Positions 26,970-36,889 of a DNA stretch of 64,000 bases are shown here, piece by piece. Below the pieces are notes generated by a model, which did no database searches, was not told the origin of the DNA, and saw only the letters and a list, made by a program, of their open reading frames with translations. Within the stretch, counting starts at the first letter, position 1. Every line of letters begins with the position of its first letter. The position numbers and the translations under genes are program-made. Source of the stretch: Allomesorhizobium camelthorni (GTDB lineage Bacteria; Pseudomonadota; Alphaproteobacteria; Rhizobiales; Rhizobiaceae); NCBI RefSeq assembly GCF_011045125.1, contig NZ_JAAKZF010000002.1, positions 186,001 to 250,000 of the forward strand. The letters are read 5' to 3'.

Positions 26970-27923
26970 CTACCTAGAACCGTCCCATCGCCAGCTTTTC
27001 AAGCCAAGCAGCTTTTCGCCGAGTTCGGTGAGCACCGCCATTTTGGCGTTCTTCTTTTCCCAGTCGCGCGGGTCGCCGGGGAAGGCGTCGCGCTTCGGGC
27101 TTTCCAACTCGCGCCACATCCTTATCCGTGTCGCGCGCTCGACGACGTCGTCCTCGTCGGCCGGCTGCATTGAAATATACTGCGCCATGCGCACCCGGTC
27201 CTTGGAACGGTTCGGTCGCACGCCATGCGCCAGCAACGAGTTGAAGATCAGCAGGTCGCCGGGATTCATCTCGATGTTGGTGATGGTCAGCCCGGTGATG
27301 TCCGGGTGCATCGGATCGCGGCCCGCCGGCTGCGTCTTCACCCACTCGTCGAAGCCGTAGAACAGTTCCGGGATGCACTGGAAGCCGCCAATGTCGCCGT
27401 CCTGTTTTACCAGCGACAACACGCCCTGCACGCCGATCGGCAGCGGATCGAGCGAGGTGTCGGCGTCCCAGTGGATGAAGCCGTTGACGTTGCCCGGGAT
27501 GCGTTTCGGCGGGTTCAGATTGGCGCGGTCGATCGTCACCCAGAGGTCCTCGCGGTCCCAGATGTCGACAAAGGCATCGTAAACGCGCCGGACCTGGCGG
27601 TTGTCCCATAGATACTGGTGATTGTAGATCTCCAGCATGCCGGTGCCGTTCAGCTCCTGCATGATGTGGTCGCGGCGCTGCGGCGCGTACCAGGTTTCGG
27701 GATGGTTTGGGTCCTTTTCGTCAAACTCCCAGAGCAAATCCACGAGCCGCCGGACATTCTCCTGCGGCACCGCCTCTCGAACAATCACATAGCCCCTCGA
27801 AATCCAGTGCTGCCAATCGTCCTCACTCAATACCCGGAGCGGCAGTCGCTTCTGGATATCCTTGAGCTGCGTGGTGACCTGACGCGTCGAAGGATGCGCG
27901 TCTCGCTGAATTTGCGGCTGCAT
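26970..27923 (-). CDS. Phytanoyl-CoA dioxygenase (PhyH) family protein
   Basis: A 317-residue Fe(II)/2-oxoglutarate-dependent oxygenase. The facial triad candidates are H151-W-D153 and H233 (AHGVRPNRS), with arginines following H233 to bind 2-oxoglutarate. The substrate is unknown. The ATG at 27923 follows GGGAGAG; the frame is open upstream but overlaps the regulator promoter. It is divergent from an AraC gene 127 nt away, its likely regulator. Confidence 0.87.
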   Translation of the reverse strand: MQPQIQRDAHPSTRQVTTQLKDIQKRLPLRVLSEDDWQHWISRGYVIVREAVPQENVRRLVDLLWEFDEKDPNHPETWYAPQRRDHIMQELNGTGMLEIYNHQYLWDNRQVRRVYDAFVDIWDREDLWVTIDRANLNPPKRIPGNVNGFIHWDADTSLDPLPIGVQGVLSLVKQDGDIGGFQCIPELFYGFDEWVKTQPAGRDPMHPDITGLTITNIEMNPGDLLIFNSLLAHGVRPNRSKDRVRMAQYISMQPADEDDVVERATRIRMWRELESPKRDAFPGDPRDWEKKNAKMAVLTELGEKLLGLKSWRWDGSR

Positions 27924-28050
27924 GTCTCTCTCCCATGGTTCCGCCTCCAATGGCGATGATGGGCAATCGTACAGCGCCGCAGACGCCAATGTTGTATTGG
28001 CGGAGCACATTCCGATACTATTCTGGCTTCTTTGACGGGAAATTCGCGCA

Positions 28051-28920
28051 ATGAAGCCGTTCCTTGAAAAGGTCCAGCCCGAGCCGGGCGCCTCATGGGC
28101 AATGCTGAACCGCCGGCTCGATGCGGAAATTCCGTTCCAGTGGCACCACCATCCGGAATTCGAACTGACGCTGACGCTGAATTCGCGCGGCCAGCGCTTC
28201 ATCGGCGATCATACGGCGGCCTTCGGCGACGTTGATCTGGTGCTGGTCGGGCCCAATTTGCCGCACACATGGAGTTCTAGCGACAAGATCGACCCGGACC
28301 GGCCGCATGTCGCGCTGGTCATGTGGTTCAGCGCGCAATGGGCGGCGACCCTCGGCGATGCCTTCGTCGAACTCGGCCACGTCGCCGCCATGCTGGAGCG
28401 CGGGGCCGCTGGCCTGAGCTTTTCGCCGGGTTGCGCCGGTTGCGTGCGTCCGGCGATCGAGGATCTGTTCACCCGGCCGCCGGACGAAAGGCTGCTGCGC
28501 CTCATCGAGGTCCTGAGCGTGCTCGCCAGGGACGAGGCCGGCGAGACGCTGGCCAGCCGCATGGTGGTGGCGCGCCCGGCCGACGGCGACCGCGCCCGCA
28601 TCGACCGCGTGCTCGATCATATCCACCTGAACTACGCGTCCGGCGTCTCGGTCGACGACCTCGCCAATATCGCCGCGCTCAGCCCTTCGGGCCTGCACCG
28701 GCTGTTTCACCGCCACATGCAGCTCTCCATCTCCGACTATCTGATCCGCATGAAGATCGGCGAGGCCTGCGCCATGCTGACGGCGACTGCGAAGCCGGTC
28801 GCCCACATAGCCGACGCCGTCGGCTACAATTCGTTGGCCAATTTCAATCGCCAATTCAAGACGCTGAAAGGCCTGACGCCGCGCCTTTACCGGCAGCAGT
28901 TCCAGCCGCCGCGGCGCTGA
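28051..28920 (+). CDS. AraC family transcriptional regulator
   Basis: A 289-residue regulator with an N-terminal cupin-like sensor (HHHPEFELTLTLNSRGQRFIG region, first ~130 residues) and a C-terminal double helix-turn-helix, with VDDLANIAALSPSGLHRLFHR and ADAVGYNSLANFNRQFK as its two recognition units. It is divergent from the PhyH gene and probably senses its substrate. Confidence 0.88.
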   Translation: MKPFLEKVQPEPGASWAMLNRRLDAEIPFQWHHHPEFELTLTLNSRGQRFIGDHTAAFGDVDLVLVGPNLPHTWSSSDKIDPDRPHVALVMWFSAQWAATLGDAFVELGHVAAMLERGAAGLSFSPGCAGCVRPAIEDLFTRPPDERLLRLIEVLSVLARDEAGETLASRMVVARPADGDRARIDRVLDHIHLNYASGVSVDDLANIAALSPSGLHRLFHRHMQLSISDYLIRMKIGEACAMLTATAKPVAHIADAVGYNSLANFNRQFKTLKGLTPRLYRQQFQPPRR

Positions 28921-29000
28921 TCGAACTGCCTGGACACGGTCGCGGCTTTTCAATCGATCGGCTGCGAGGCTAGATTGCAGCGGATGCGGAGACATACACC

Positions 29001-29480
29001 ATGACGACACTGACCTTTGCCACGCTCGACGATTTTATCGGCAAGGAACTCGGCGTGTCCGAATGGGTCACCGTCGATCAGGCGATGATTGACAAGTTCG
29101 CCGATTGCACCGGCGACCATCAGTGGATCCATGTCGATGCCGAGCGCGCCCGGAGGGAAAGCCCGTTCCGCACGACCATCGCGCATGGCTACCTGACGCT
29201 GTCGCTGGTCGCAGCGCTCGCGCAAGATCTGGGCGTCGTGCCAGAAAATACCCAGGCTGCGTTCAATTATGGTCTCGACAAGGTCCGGTTCATCACTGCC
29301 GTGAAGTCGGGCGCACGGGTCAGGCTGCGCGTCGCGATGATGTCGATCGAGAACAAGGGCCCGGGGCAGTATCTGATGAAGGCCAGCAACACGGTCGAGA
29401 TCGAAGGCGAGGAGCGGCCCGCGCTGATCGCCGAAACGCTGGTGATGCTCTATGAGCGCCGCAGGAAGACGGGCGCCTGA
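29001..29480 (+). CDS. MaoC family (R)-specific enoyl-CoA hydratase-like protein
   Basis: A 159-residue hot-dog-fold protein. The hydratase motif is present: D-x4-H in ADCTGDHQWIHVD, then the FRTTIAHGYLTLSL segment. Such proteins hydrate trans-2-enoyl-CoA to (R)-3-hydroxyacyl-CoA, sometimes feeding PHA synthesis. It stands alone downstream of the AraC gene. Confidence 0.86.
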   Translation: MTTLTFATLDDFIGKELGVSEWVTVDQAMIDKFADCTGDHQWIHVDAERARRESPFRTTIAHGYLTLSLVAALAQDLGVVPENTQAAFNYGLDKVRFITAVKSGARVRLRVAMMSIENKGPGQYLMKASNTVEIEGEERPALIAETLVMLYERRRKTGA

Positions 29481-29489
29481 TCGTAGCGC

Positions 29490-30140
29490 TCACTCCGCGT
29501 CCGGCTGGTTTGCCGGCGCTGCCTTGATAAAAGCAGGCAGCGTCAGGCATTCGGCATTGATGCGCGAGATCACCGGATAGGGCGTCATATCGAGGTTGAA
29601 GCGGGCATTGTTGGCTACCTGCGCGACGAGGCAGATGTCAGCCAGACCCGGCGAATCGCAATGGCAGAAGCGTCCGGTTTCATGGCTTTCCGCCAGAATC
29701 TTTTCAAGCGGTTGGAAGGTTTCGTTGACCCAGTGCCGGAACCAGTTGGCGACATCCTCGTCGCCCGCGCCGTAAAGCGTGCGCAGCGCCGTCAATATGC
29801 GCAGATTGTTCACCGGATGGATGTCGCAGGCGATCATCTGCGACAGCATGCGCACCCGCGCCCGTCCGTGCGCGTCCGGGGGCAGCAGCGGCGGCTGCGG
29901 CTGGATCTCGTCCAAAAATTCAATGATCGCCAGCGACTGAGTGTGCAGCGCGCCGTCGCTCCAGATCAGCGCCGGCACCAAGCCTTGTGGATTGACCGCC
30001 AGATAGGCTGGCTCGAGATGCTCGCCGAGCCGCAGATGATGCGACACGTAGCGGTATTTTATCCCCTTCATCTCCAGCGCGATCCGCACCCTGTAGGAGG
30101 TCGAGGAGCGGTAGTAATTGTGCAGGATAATCTCGCTCAT
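29490..30140 (-). CDS. maiA: Maleylacetoacetate isomerase / zeta-class glutathione S-transferase
   Basis: A 216-residue GST. The zeta-class signature SSTSYRVRIAL, with the catalytic serines, is at residues 12-22, and NPQGLVPAL and QSLAIIEFLDE mark the glutathione site. It would isomerise maleylacetoacetate to fumarylacetoacetate in tyrosine or gentisate breakdown. No other gene of that pathway is in the window. Confidence 0.87.
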   Translation of the reverse strand: MSEIILHNYYRSSTSYRVRIALEMKGIKYRYVSHHLRLGEHLEPAYLAVNPQGLVPALIWSDGALHTQSLAIIEFLDEIQPQPPLLPPDAHGRARVRMLSQMIACDIHPVNNLRILTALRTLYGAGDEDVANWFRHWVNETFQPLEKILAESHETGRFCHCDSPGLADICLVAQVANNARFNLDMTPYPVISRINAECLTLPAFIKAAPANQPDAE

Positions 30141-30381
30141 TTTCGTGCCTCATCGCTAGTGACGCCGATCTCGCCCACCCCTGCCGCTCGGGTAGAGCGG
30201 ACCGACCGTGTTTCCGTCCAAAAGCTTGGCACGAACCACTGCGCCGCGCCACCGCCGCGATCCTTTCCGTGCGGCTGGCCCGACCGGATAAAAGAAGAAG
30301 CATCTTCCCCCGCTTCGATAGCCGTGTATGATTTCGATCCGGGCCGCGTATCCTGGCGGCCGAACGTGCCGAGGAGGAAAC

Positions 30382-30867
30382 ATGTCGGAAGTATCGATGG
30401 TGGTGAACGGCCGGCAGGTCGGCGGGGTGGTCGAGGACCGCACGCTGCTGGTGCATTATCTTCGCGAGCATGTCGGCCTGACGGGCACCCATGTCGGCTG
30501 CGACACCTCGCAATGCGGCGCATGCGTCGTCCATGTCGACGGCAAGGCGGTGAAGTCCTGCACCATGCTGGCCGCCCAGGCGTCGGGCTCGAATATCGTT
30601 ACAATTGAAGGACTTGCCGGCGCGGAGCTGCATCCGGTGCAGGCGGCCTTCAAGGAGCATCACGGCCTGCAATGCGGGTTCTGCACGCCCGGAATGATCA
30701 TGGCAGCTACCGACATGATCGCCCGGCATCCGGACGGCCTGGACGAGGCGACCGTGCGGGCGGAGCTGGAAGGCAATATCTGCCGCTGCACCGGATATCA
30801 TAATATTGTCAAGGCGATACTGGCGGCATCGGAAGTGATGTCGGCGGGCGGCAGGAAAGCGGCTTGA
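30382..30867 (+). CDS. CoxS-like [2Fe-2S] subunit of a molybdenum hydroxylase
   Basis: A 161-residue protein with two [2Fe-2S] clusters: plant-type cysteines C40, C45, C48 and C60, and helical-domain cysteines C98, C101, C134 and C136. It passes electrons from the molybdenum site of the large subunit to FAD in the medium subunit. The ATG follows GAGGAGGAAA. First gene of an S-L-M operon, 138 nt before the large subunit. Confidence 0.92.
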   Translation: MSEVSMVVNGRQVGGVVEDRTLLVHYLREHVGLTGTHVGCDTSQCGACVVHVDGKAVKSCTMLAAQASGSNIVTIEGLAGAELHPVQAAFKEHHGLQCGFCTPGMIMAATDMIARHPDGLDEATVRAELEGNICRCTGYHNIVKAILAASEVMSAGGRKAA

Positions 30868-31005
30868 GGGTTCGTTGTGGATAAAAAGGTGATGGCCGGC
30901 GATCGGTGACACGCATAAATCGTTGACGTTTCAAGGGCTTGCCCCTACGCGCCCGCCGCCGTCGATCCATTTTTGTTCACATCAAGGTCTGGGAGGAGAA
31001 ATCTG

Positions 31006-33360
31006 ATGGGCATTGAAGGCATCGGCGCACGCGTGGCGCGCAAGGAAGACAAAAGGTTCGTCACCGGCGCTGGGCGCTATGTCGACGATTTCGTCCTGCC
31101 GGGAATGAAGCATGCGGCCTTCGTGCGCAGCCCGCACGCCCATGCCGATATCACCGGCATCGACGTCGATGCGGCGAAGGCGATGCCGGGCGTCGTCGGC
31201 GTGCTCACCGGGCGCGAGCTCAAGGCCGACGGCATCGGCAATCTGATCTGCGGCTGGATGATCCATTCGAAGGACGGCACGCCGATGAAGATGGGCGCGT
31301 GGTCGCCGTTGGCGGTCGACCGGGTGCGCTATGTCGGCGATGCGGTAGCGATCGTGGTTGCCGACACCAAGGGCCAGGCGCGCGACGCGGCCGAGGCCGT
31401 CGAGGTCACCTACAATGAGCGGCCGGCGGTAACCGACGCGACCAGGGCGCTGGAGCCCGGCGCGCCGCAACTCCATCCGGAAGCGGACAACAATCTGATC
31501 TTCGACTGGGATCTCGGCAATGCCGATGAAACCGAGGCGGCCTTCGCCAACGCTGCCCACATCGTCAAGCTCGACATCACCAACAACCGGCTGGTTCCGA
31601 ACGCGATGGAGCCGCGCGCCGCACTCGGCCATTACGACAAGGCCGAGGACCATTACACCTGCTGGACGACCAGCCAGAACCCGCACGTCGCCCGCCTGGT
31701 GATGAGCGCCTTCTACAACATCGCGCCGGAGAACAAATTGCGCGTCATCGCGCCCGATGTCGGCGGCGGCTTCGGCTCCAAGATCTTCATCTATCCGGAA
31801 GAGATCGTCTGCCTGTGGGCCTCGAAGAAGACCGGCGTCCCGGTCAAGTGGGTCGGCGACCGCACCGAAAGCTTCTTGACCGACGCGCATGGCCGCGACC
31901 ACGCCACCCATGCCGAAATGGCCTTCGACGAGGATCACAATATCCTCGGCCTCAAGGTCGAGACCAAGGCCAATCTCGGCGCCTACATGTCGCTGTTCTC
32001 CAGCTCGGTGCCGACCTACCTCTACGCCACGCTGCTGTCTGGCCAGTACGACATCCCCGCCATCCAAGCCAATGTGAAGGCGATCTACACCAACACCGCG
32101 CCTGTCGACGCCTATCGCGGAGCCGGACGGCCGGAGGCGACCTTCGTCATGGAGCGGCTGATGGAGACGGCGGCCAGGCAGCTCGGCGTTTCGCCGGCGG
32201 AACTGCGCCGCAAGAATTTCATCACGCAGTTCCCGCACCAGACCCCGGTCGTCATGTGCTACGACGCCGGCGACTATGCCGCCTCGCTCGACGCCGCCAT
32301 GAAGGCCGCCGACTACCAAGGCTTCCCGCAGCGCCGGGAGGAGGCGAAGCAGCGCGGCAAGCTGCGCGGCATCGGCCTGTCCTGCTACATCGAGGCCTGC
32401 GGCATCGCGCCGAGCGCGGCCGTCGGCTCGCTCGGGGCCGGCGTCGGCCTTTGGGAAAGCGCTGAGGTGCGCGTCAACGCGGTCGGCACGATCGAGGTGC
32501 TGACCGGCTCGCACAGCCACGGCCAGGGCCACGAGACGACGTTCGCGCAGCTCGTTTCCGAACGCTTCGGCGTGCCGCTCGATTCCGTCTCGATCGTCCA
32601 TGGCGACACCGACAAGGTGCAGATGGGCATGGGCACCTACGGCTCGCGTTCCGGCGCGGTCGGCATGAGCGCCATCGTCAAGGCGCTCGACAAGGTCGAG
32701 GCCAAGGCCAAGAAGATCGCCGCGCACCTGCTGGAGGCCGACGAGGGCGACATCGTCATCGAGGACGGCGCCTGCAAGGTCGCCGGCACCGACAAATCGG
32801 TGCCATGGTTCCAGCTGGCGCTCGCCGCCTACACCGCGCACAACCTGCCGGGCGGCATGGAGCCGGGATTGAAGGAGACGGCCTTCTACGACCCCTCCAA
32901 CTTCACCTTCCCGGCGGGATGCTACATCTGCGAGGTCGAGGTCGATCCGGAAACGGGCGTGACGAAAATCGTCCAGTTCGTGGCGGCCGACGATTTCGGC
33001 AACATCATCAATCCGATGATCGTCGAGGGCCAGGTGCATGGCGGCATCGCGCAGGGCGTCGGCCAGGCGCTGCTCGAAGGCGCGCATTACGATCCGGACA
33101 GCGGCCAGCTTCTGACCGCGAGCTACATGGATTACACCATGCCGCGCGCCGACGATCTGCCGTCCTTCCAGGTCTCGACCTCCAACACGCCGTGCCCGGG
33201 CAACCCGCTCGGCATCAAGGGTTGCGGCGAGGCGGGCGCGATCGGCTCGCCGCCCGCGGTCATCAACGCCATCACCGACGCCATCGGAACCGACGAACTG
33301 ACCATGCCGGCGACGCCGCAGAAGGTCTGGGCGGCGATACGGAAGCAGGCAGTGAGATAG
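31006..33360 (+). CDS. CoxL-like form II molybdopterin subunit of a molybdenum hydroxylase
   Basis: A 784-residue molybdopterin-cytosine-dinucleotide subunit of the xanthine oxidase family. The active-site loop is AYRGAGR at residues 369-375, the form II signature; true CO dehydrogenases of form I carry AYxCSFR. So the substrate is likely not CO and remains unknown. The catalytic glutamate is expected in the GCGEAGAIG segment near residue 745. The gene's last codons lie inside a hairpin-forming repeat. The start follows GGGAGGAG. Confidence 0.92.
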   Translation: MGIEGIGARVARKEDKRFVTGAGRYVDDFVLPGMKHAAFVRSPHAHADITGIDVDAAKAMPGVVGVLTGRELKADGIGNLICGWMIHSKDGTPMKMGAWSPLAVDRVRYVGDAVAIVVADTKGQARDAAEAVEVTYNERPAVTDATRALEPGAPQLHPEADNNLIFDWDLGNADETEAAFANAAHIVKLDITNNRLVPNAMEPRAALGHYDKAEDHYTCWTTSQNPHVARLVMSAFYNIAPENKLRVIAPDVGGGFGSKIFIYPEEIVCLWASKKTGVPVKWVGDRTESFLTDAHGRDHATHAEMAFDEDHNILGLKVETKANLGAYMSLFSSSVPTYLYATLLSGQYDIPAIQANVKAIYTNTAPVDAYRGAGRPEATFVMERLMETAARQLGVSPAELRRKNFITQFPHQTPVVMCYDAGDYAASLDAAMKAADYQGFPQRREEAKQRGKLRGIGLSCYIEACGIAPSAAVGSLGAGVGLWESAEVRVNAVGTIEVLTGSHSHGQGHETTFAQLVSERFGVPLDSVSIVHGDTDKVQMGMGTYGSRSGAVGMSAIVKALDKVEAKAKKIAAHLLEADEGDIVIEDGACKVAGTDKSVPWFQLALAAYTAHNLPGGMEPGLKETAFYDPSNFTFPAGCYICEVEVDPETGVTKIVQFVAADDFGNIINPMIVEGQVHGGIAQGVGQALLEGAHYDPDSGQLLTASYMDYTMPRADDLPSFQVSTSNTPCPGNPLGIKGCGEAGAIGSPPAVINAITDAIGTDELTMPATPQKVWAAIRKQAVR

Positions 33361-33456
33361 TGAGTAGTGAGATAGATAGTGAGTAGTGAGATAGTGAGAA
33401 GCAAGGTAACGCGAGGCAATTTCTAATAGTCAATGCTCACTACTCACTATCTCACT
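33351..33456. repeat. Short-unit repeats forming a long inverted repeat between large and FAD subunit genes
   Basis: The left arm (33351-33371) and right arm (33436-33456) are perfect 21-nt inverted copies built from units such as GTGAGTA and GTGAGATA, repeated again at 33372-33398. The 64-nt loop lies between. The left arm includes the last codons and stop of the CoxL-like gene. It could attenuate or stabilise the operon mRNA at this boundary, or be a mobile repeat. Confidence 0.8.
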
Positions 33457-33486
33457 ATCTCATTCATTTATAGGAGCCAACGCGAT

Positions 33487-34284
33487 ATGTATTCCACCAC
33501 CTACCACCGCGCCGCCTCCGTCGCCGACGCCGCGAAACTCGTCAGCCTGGGCGACGCCAAGCTGCTTGCGGGCGGCATGACGCTGATTCCGGCGATGAAG
33601 ACCAGGCTCGCCGCGCCCTCCGACCTGGTCGATATCGGCCGGATAGCGGCGTTGAAGGGCGTCAAGGTTTCCGGCGCGACCGTCACCATCGGCGCGGGCT
33701 CGACCCATGCCGAGGTCGCAGCCGACGCCGGCCTCAAGGCGGCGTGCCCGGCTCTGTCGAGGCTCGCCGGCATGATCGGCGACCCGCATGTCCGCAATAT
33801 GGGCACGATCGGCGGCTCGATCGCCAACAACGATCCGGCGGCGGACTATCCGGCGGCCCTCCTGGCGCTCGCCGCGACGATCGTCACCGACCGGCGCGAG
33901 ATCGCGGCCGACGACTTCTTCACCGGCCAGTTCGAAACCGCGCTGGAGGAGGGCGAGATCATCACCGCCGTGCGCTTCACCGCGCCGGCCAAGGCGGCCT
34001 ACGAGAAATTCCGCAACCCGGCCTCGCGCTATGCCATTGTCGGCGTGTTCGTGGCCAAGGGCGACAGCGGGGTGAGGGCGGCCGTCACCGGCGCCGGCGA
34101 TGACGGCGTGTTCCGGTCGAGCGAAATCGAGGCCGCGCTGGCCAACAATTTCGACCCGTCGGCGCTCGACGGTCTCAGCGTGCCCGCGGACAGCCTGATG
34201 ACTGACATCCACGCCTCGGCCGAGTACCGGGCGAACCTCATCGTCGTCATGGCCAAGCGGGCGGTAGCCCGCGCCAACGGGTGA
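33487..34284 (+). CDS. CoxM-like FAD subunit of a molybdenum hydroxylase
   Basis: A 265-residue FAD-binding protein with the two family motifs AGGMTLIPAMK (near residue 32) and NMGTIGGSIANNDPAADYPAAL (quoted in part, near residue 102). It finishes the S-L-M enzyme. Gene order S-L-M differs from the M-S-L order of classical cox operons. The start is the ATG at 33487, after TAGGAG. Confidence 0.92.
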   Translation: MYSTTYHRAASVADAAKLVSLGDAKLLAGGMTLIPAMKTRLAAPSDLVDIGRIAALKGVKVSGATVTIGAGSTHAEVAADAGLKAACPALSRLAGMIGDPHVRNMGTIGGSIANNDPAADYPAALLALAATIVTDRREIAADDFFTGQFETALEEGEIITAVRFTAPAKAAYEKFRNPASRYAIVGVFVAKGDSGVRAAVTGAGDDGVFRSSEIEAALANNFDPSALDGLSVPADSLMTDIHASAEYRANLIVVMAKRAVARANG

Positions 34285-34401
34285 GGGGCGGCGACCGCTT
34301 GCAAATCCGTTACGTGGAATAGAACGCAACACATTGAAAAAGCGTGGAAATGCGCGGTTGCCGAAGCACCGCAACCTACGCTAGGCGTGTTTAGGAAAGC
34401 T

Positions 34402-34421
34402 TGGCTGGGGAGCCTGGATTC
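34402..34421 (+). repeat. Degenerate copy of the tRNA-Gln 3' end (candidate att remnant)
   Basis: TGGCTGGGGAGCCTGGATTC matches the plus-strand image of the 3' end of tRNA-Gln (42887-42906) at 19 of 20 positions and has the same orientation. It lies just after the cox operon, where the accessory region begins. Confidence 0.65.
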
Positions 34422-34457
34422 AATCCAACATCGAGGGAGGTCCGCAAGACGAAAGAA

Positions 34458-34495
34458 GGCCGGCGTCGTTGGGGGGTTAGGGCACGACGCTGGCC
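34458..34495. terminator. Stem-loop between the convergent cox operon and RTX gene
   Basis: GGCCGGCGTCGT (34458-34469) pairs with ACGACGCTGGCC (34484-34495) with 11 of 12 matches and a 14-nt loop. There is no T run, so termination is only likely from its position between two 3' ends. Confidence 0.4.
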
Positions 34496-34585
34496 GGTTC
34501 CGATTGGCGGGAACAATCAAGATGTTGTCATGCGGACATGACCGCAGCAGGAGGCAGCACGAGTTTTCGGCTAAGCCAGTTGACC

Positions 34586-36889
34586 TCAGAGAATAAAGTC
34601 TGTCCCCGTCATGAAGTTGGTGCCGGCGACCAGTATCTGCATGTCGGCTGTGGAATCGCCATTCACATCGGCGTCGATGATTACGGTGCCGTTGTAGTTC
34701 GTGTAGCGAAGCTGTCCGGCCACGCCGGAAAATGCCGCGCTGCCGATGAAGGAGAAGGCCTGGTTGCCGGCTAGCAGCGTGTTGGCGTCGATGGTTGCGA
34801 GATCGATGAGGTCGGAGCCATGGCTGAAGCCGCCGACGATCGAGTCGCGCAGCGCCGGTCCGGCCGGGCTGTCGGAAGCCAGATCGAAATCGAAAGTATC
34901 GTTGCCTGTGCCCCCATTGAGGATGTCGCTGCCGGTGCCGCCGATCAACCTATCGTTCCCTGCGCCGCCGGTGAGCGTGTCGTTGCCGGCCCCACCGACG
35001 ATGTAGTCGTTGCCGTCGCCGCCGTTCAGGCTGTTGGCACCCGAATTGCCGACCAGCGTGTTGTTCAAGCTGTTGCCGGTTCCGTTGAGGTTAGAGGAAC
35101 CCTGCAGTTCGAGCCGCTCGACATTATTGGCCAGCGTCCAGTTGATGTAGGAGCGCACCGTGTCGGTGCCGCCGCCGACATTCTCGATCGTGCTGTCTCC
35201 AACCGCGCCGACGATAAAAATGTCATTGCCTGCGCCGCCGACCATGTAGTCGTTGCCCGCGCCACCGCTGAGCAGATTGTTGCCGGAATTGCCGACCAGC
35301 GTGTTGGCGAGCGCATTGCCTGTGCCGTTCAGATTGCCCGCGCCCTTGAGTTCCAGCCGCTCGACATTGGCGGCCAGCGTCCAGTTGATGTAGGAGCGCA
35401 CAGTGTCGGTGCCTTGGCCTGCGGCCTCGATCGTCTGGTCTCCGACAGCCGAGACGATGTAAATGTCGTTGCCGCCGCCTCCCGCCATGGTGTCGTTGCC
35501 GGTTCCGCCGTCGAGGGTGTCGTTGCCCTCGCCCCCGAACAGCTTGTCGTTGCCGGCGCTGCCATTGAGGATATCGTTTCCGGCATCGCCGTTGATCAGA
35601 TCGTCGCCGCCGAGACCCGACAGCGTATCGGCGCTGGCGCCGCCATAAATGCGGTCGGCGAAATTGCCGCCCTGCCAGGTGTCCTCGCCCACGGTTCCTA
35701 TGAACACGGTCGGATCGAAAATCTGCGATCGGATGCAGGTCCCGGAGCCGTCGCCGGCTTCGAAGGATGTCCACGTCACGACGAAGCGGCCGTCGGCCAG
35801 CGCCGTTACGGAGGACCCGCTCTGCTCATTCGTTGCGGTCGAATTGACGATGAAGTCGTCGCCCGCGGCACTGCCGTCAACATTGTAGAGGCGAGCGCGG
35901 ATGCAACTCCCGGAGCCGTCGCCTGAGTCGCCGGAAGTCCACGTCGCCACGAAGCGGCCATCGGCCAGCGCCGTGATCGAAGGGTAAAATTGATTATCGG
36001 CCGCCGTCGAGTTGACGATGAAGTCGCCGCCGGAGGCGCTTCCATTGGCATTGTAGATGCGGGCGCGGATGCAATTCCCGGAGCCGTCGCCGGTATCGGC
36101 GGACTGCCACGTGGCCACGAAGCGGCCGTCGGCCAGCGCCGTGATCGAAGTATCAAGTTGATTGCCGGCCGCCGTCGAGTTGACGACGAAGTCGTTGCCG
36201 GCGGCGCTTCCATCGGCATTGTGGACGCGACCGCGGACGCAAGACCCAGAGCCGTCGCCGGGGTCGAAGGAGGTCCACGTCACGACGAAGCGGCCATCGG
36301 CCAGCGCCGTGATCGAAGGGTCAAATTGACCTTCGTCCGGCGTCGAATTGACAACGAAGTCGTCGCCCGTGGCGCTGCCGTCGGCATTGTAGATACGGGC
36401 GCGGATGCAATTCCCGGAGCCGTCGCCGGAGTCAAAGGACTCCCACGTTACCGCGAAGCGGCCGTCGGCCAGCGCCGTGATCGAGGGAGAAAATTGATAA
36501 CCCTCCGGCGTCGAATTGACGATGAAGTCGTCGCCGGCGGGGCTGCCGTCGGCATTGTAGATACGGGCGCGGATGCAGCTTCCCTGGTCGTCGATTGTGT
36601 CGTAGGACTCCCACGTCGCCACGAAGCGGCCGTCGGCCAGCGCCGTTATGGAAGGCAGGTTCTGGTCATTCGCTACGGTCGAATTGACGATGAAGTCGTC
36701 GCCGGCAGCGCTGCCGTCGCCATTGTAGAGGCGGGCGCGGATGCAGGACCCGTCACCGTCGCCGCCATCAAGGGACCGCCACGTCGCCACGAAACGGCCA
36801 TCGGCCAGCGCGGTGATCGATGAATCACCTTGACTACCCGTCGCCGTCGAATTGACGATGATTTCCTGTCCGATGCGGCCGATGGGCAT
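34586..36889 (-). CDS. RTX (hemolysin-type Ca2+-binding) secreted protein with seven N-terminal repeats
   Basis: A 767-residue protein in three parts. Residues ~5-395 hold seven tandem repeats of about 55 residues, each with the core SITALADGRF-V-TW, a D-GDGSG loop and a C-I-R-A-R strand. Residues ~410-660 carry glycine-rich nonapeptides (GGxGxDxLx) that fold as Ca2+-binding beta-rolls, interrupted by two copies of a SYINWTLA-NVERLEL spacer. The last ~110 residues are an M10-type C-terminal region with a type I secretion signal, without signal peptide at the front. The start is the ATG at 36889. No type I exporter genes are near. Function unknown; adhesin-like. Confidence 0.85.
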   Translation of the reverse strand: MPIGRIGQEIIVNSTATGSQGDSSITALADGRFVATWRSLDGGDGDGSCIRARLYNGDGSAAGDDFIVNSTVANDQNLPSITALADGRFVATWESYDTIDDQGSCIRARIYNADGSPAGDDFIVNSTPEGYQFSPSITALADGRFAVTWESFDSGDGSGNCIRARIYNADGSATGDDFVVNSTPDEGQFDPSITALADGRFVVTWTSFDPGDGSGSCVRGRVHNADGSAAGNDFVVNSTAAGNQLDTSITALADGRFVATWQSADTGDGSGNCIRARIYNANGSASGGDFIVNSTAADNQFYPSITALADGRFVATWTSGDSGDGSGSCIRARLYNVDGSAAGDDFIVNSTATNEQSGSSVTALADGRFVVTWTSFEAGDGSGTCIRSQIFDPTVFIGTVGEDTWQGGNFADRIYGGASADTLSGLGGDDLINGDAGNDILNGSAGNDKLFGGEGNDTLDGGTGNDTMAGGGGNDIYIVSAVGDQTIEAAGQGTDTVRSYINWTLAANVERLELKGAGNLNGTGNALANTLVGNSGNNLLSGGAGNDYMVGGAGNDIFIVGAVGDSTIENVGGGTDTVRSYINWTLANNVERLELQGSSNLNGTGNSLNNTLVGNSGANSLNGGDGNDYIVGGAGNDTLTGGAGNDRLIGGTGSDILNGGTGNDTFDFDLASDSPAGPALRDSIVGGFSHGSDLIDLATIDANTLLAGNQAFSFIGSAAFSGVAGQLRYTNYNGTVIIDADVNGDSTADMQILVAGTNFMTGTDFIL
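35690..36860 (-). repeat. Seven tandem DNA repeats of ~165 bp coding the RTX protein's N-terminal repeats
   Basis: The phrase encoding ITALADGRF recurs seven times at intervals of about 160-170 nt. Copies differ by scattered substitutions, so the array is not a recent expansion. Confidence 0.8.

Noticed and set aside
30982-33087. A 701-codon minus-strand frame across the CoxL-like gene
   Set aside because: Antisense shadow caused by high GC at third codon positions; the plus-strand gene has all family motifs.
34820-36823. Two long plus-strand frames opposite the RTX gene
   Set aside because: They mirror the tandem repeats on the other strand and show only valine/alanine-rich repeats derived from it.
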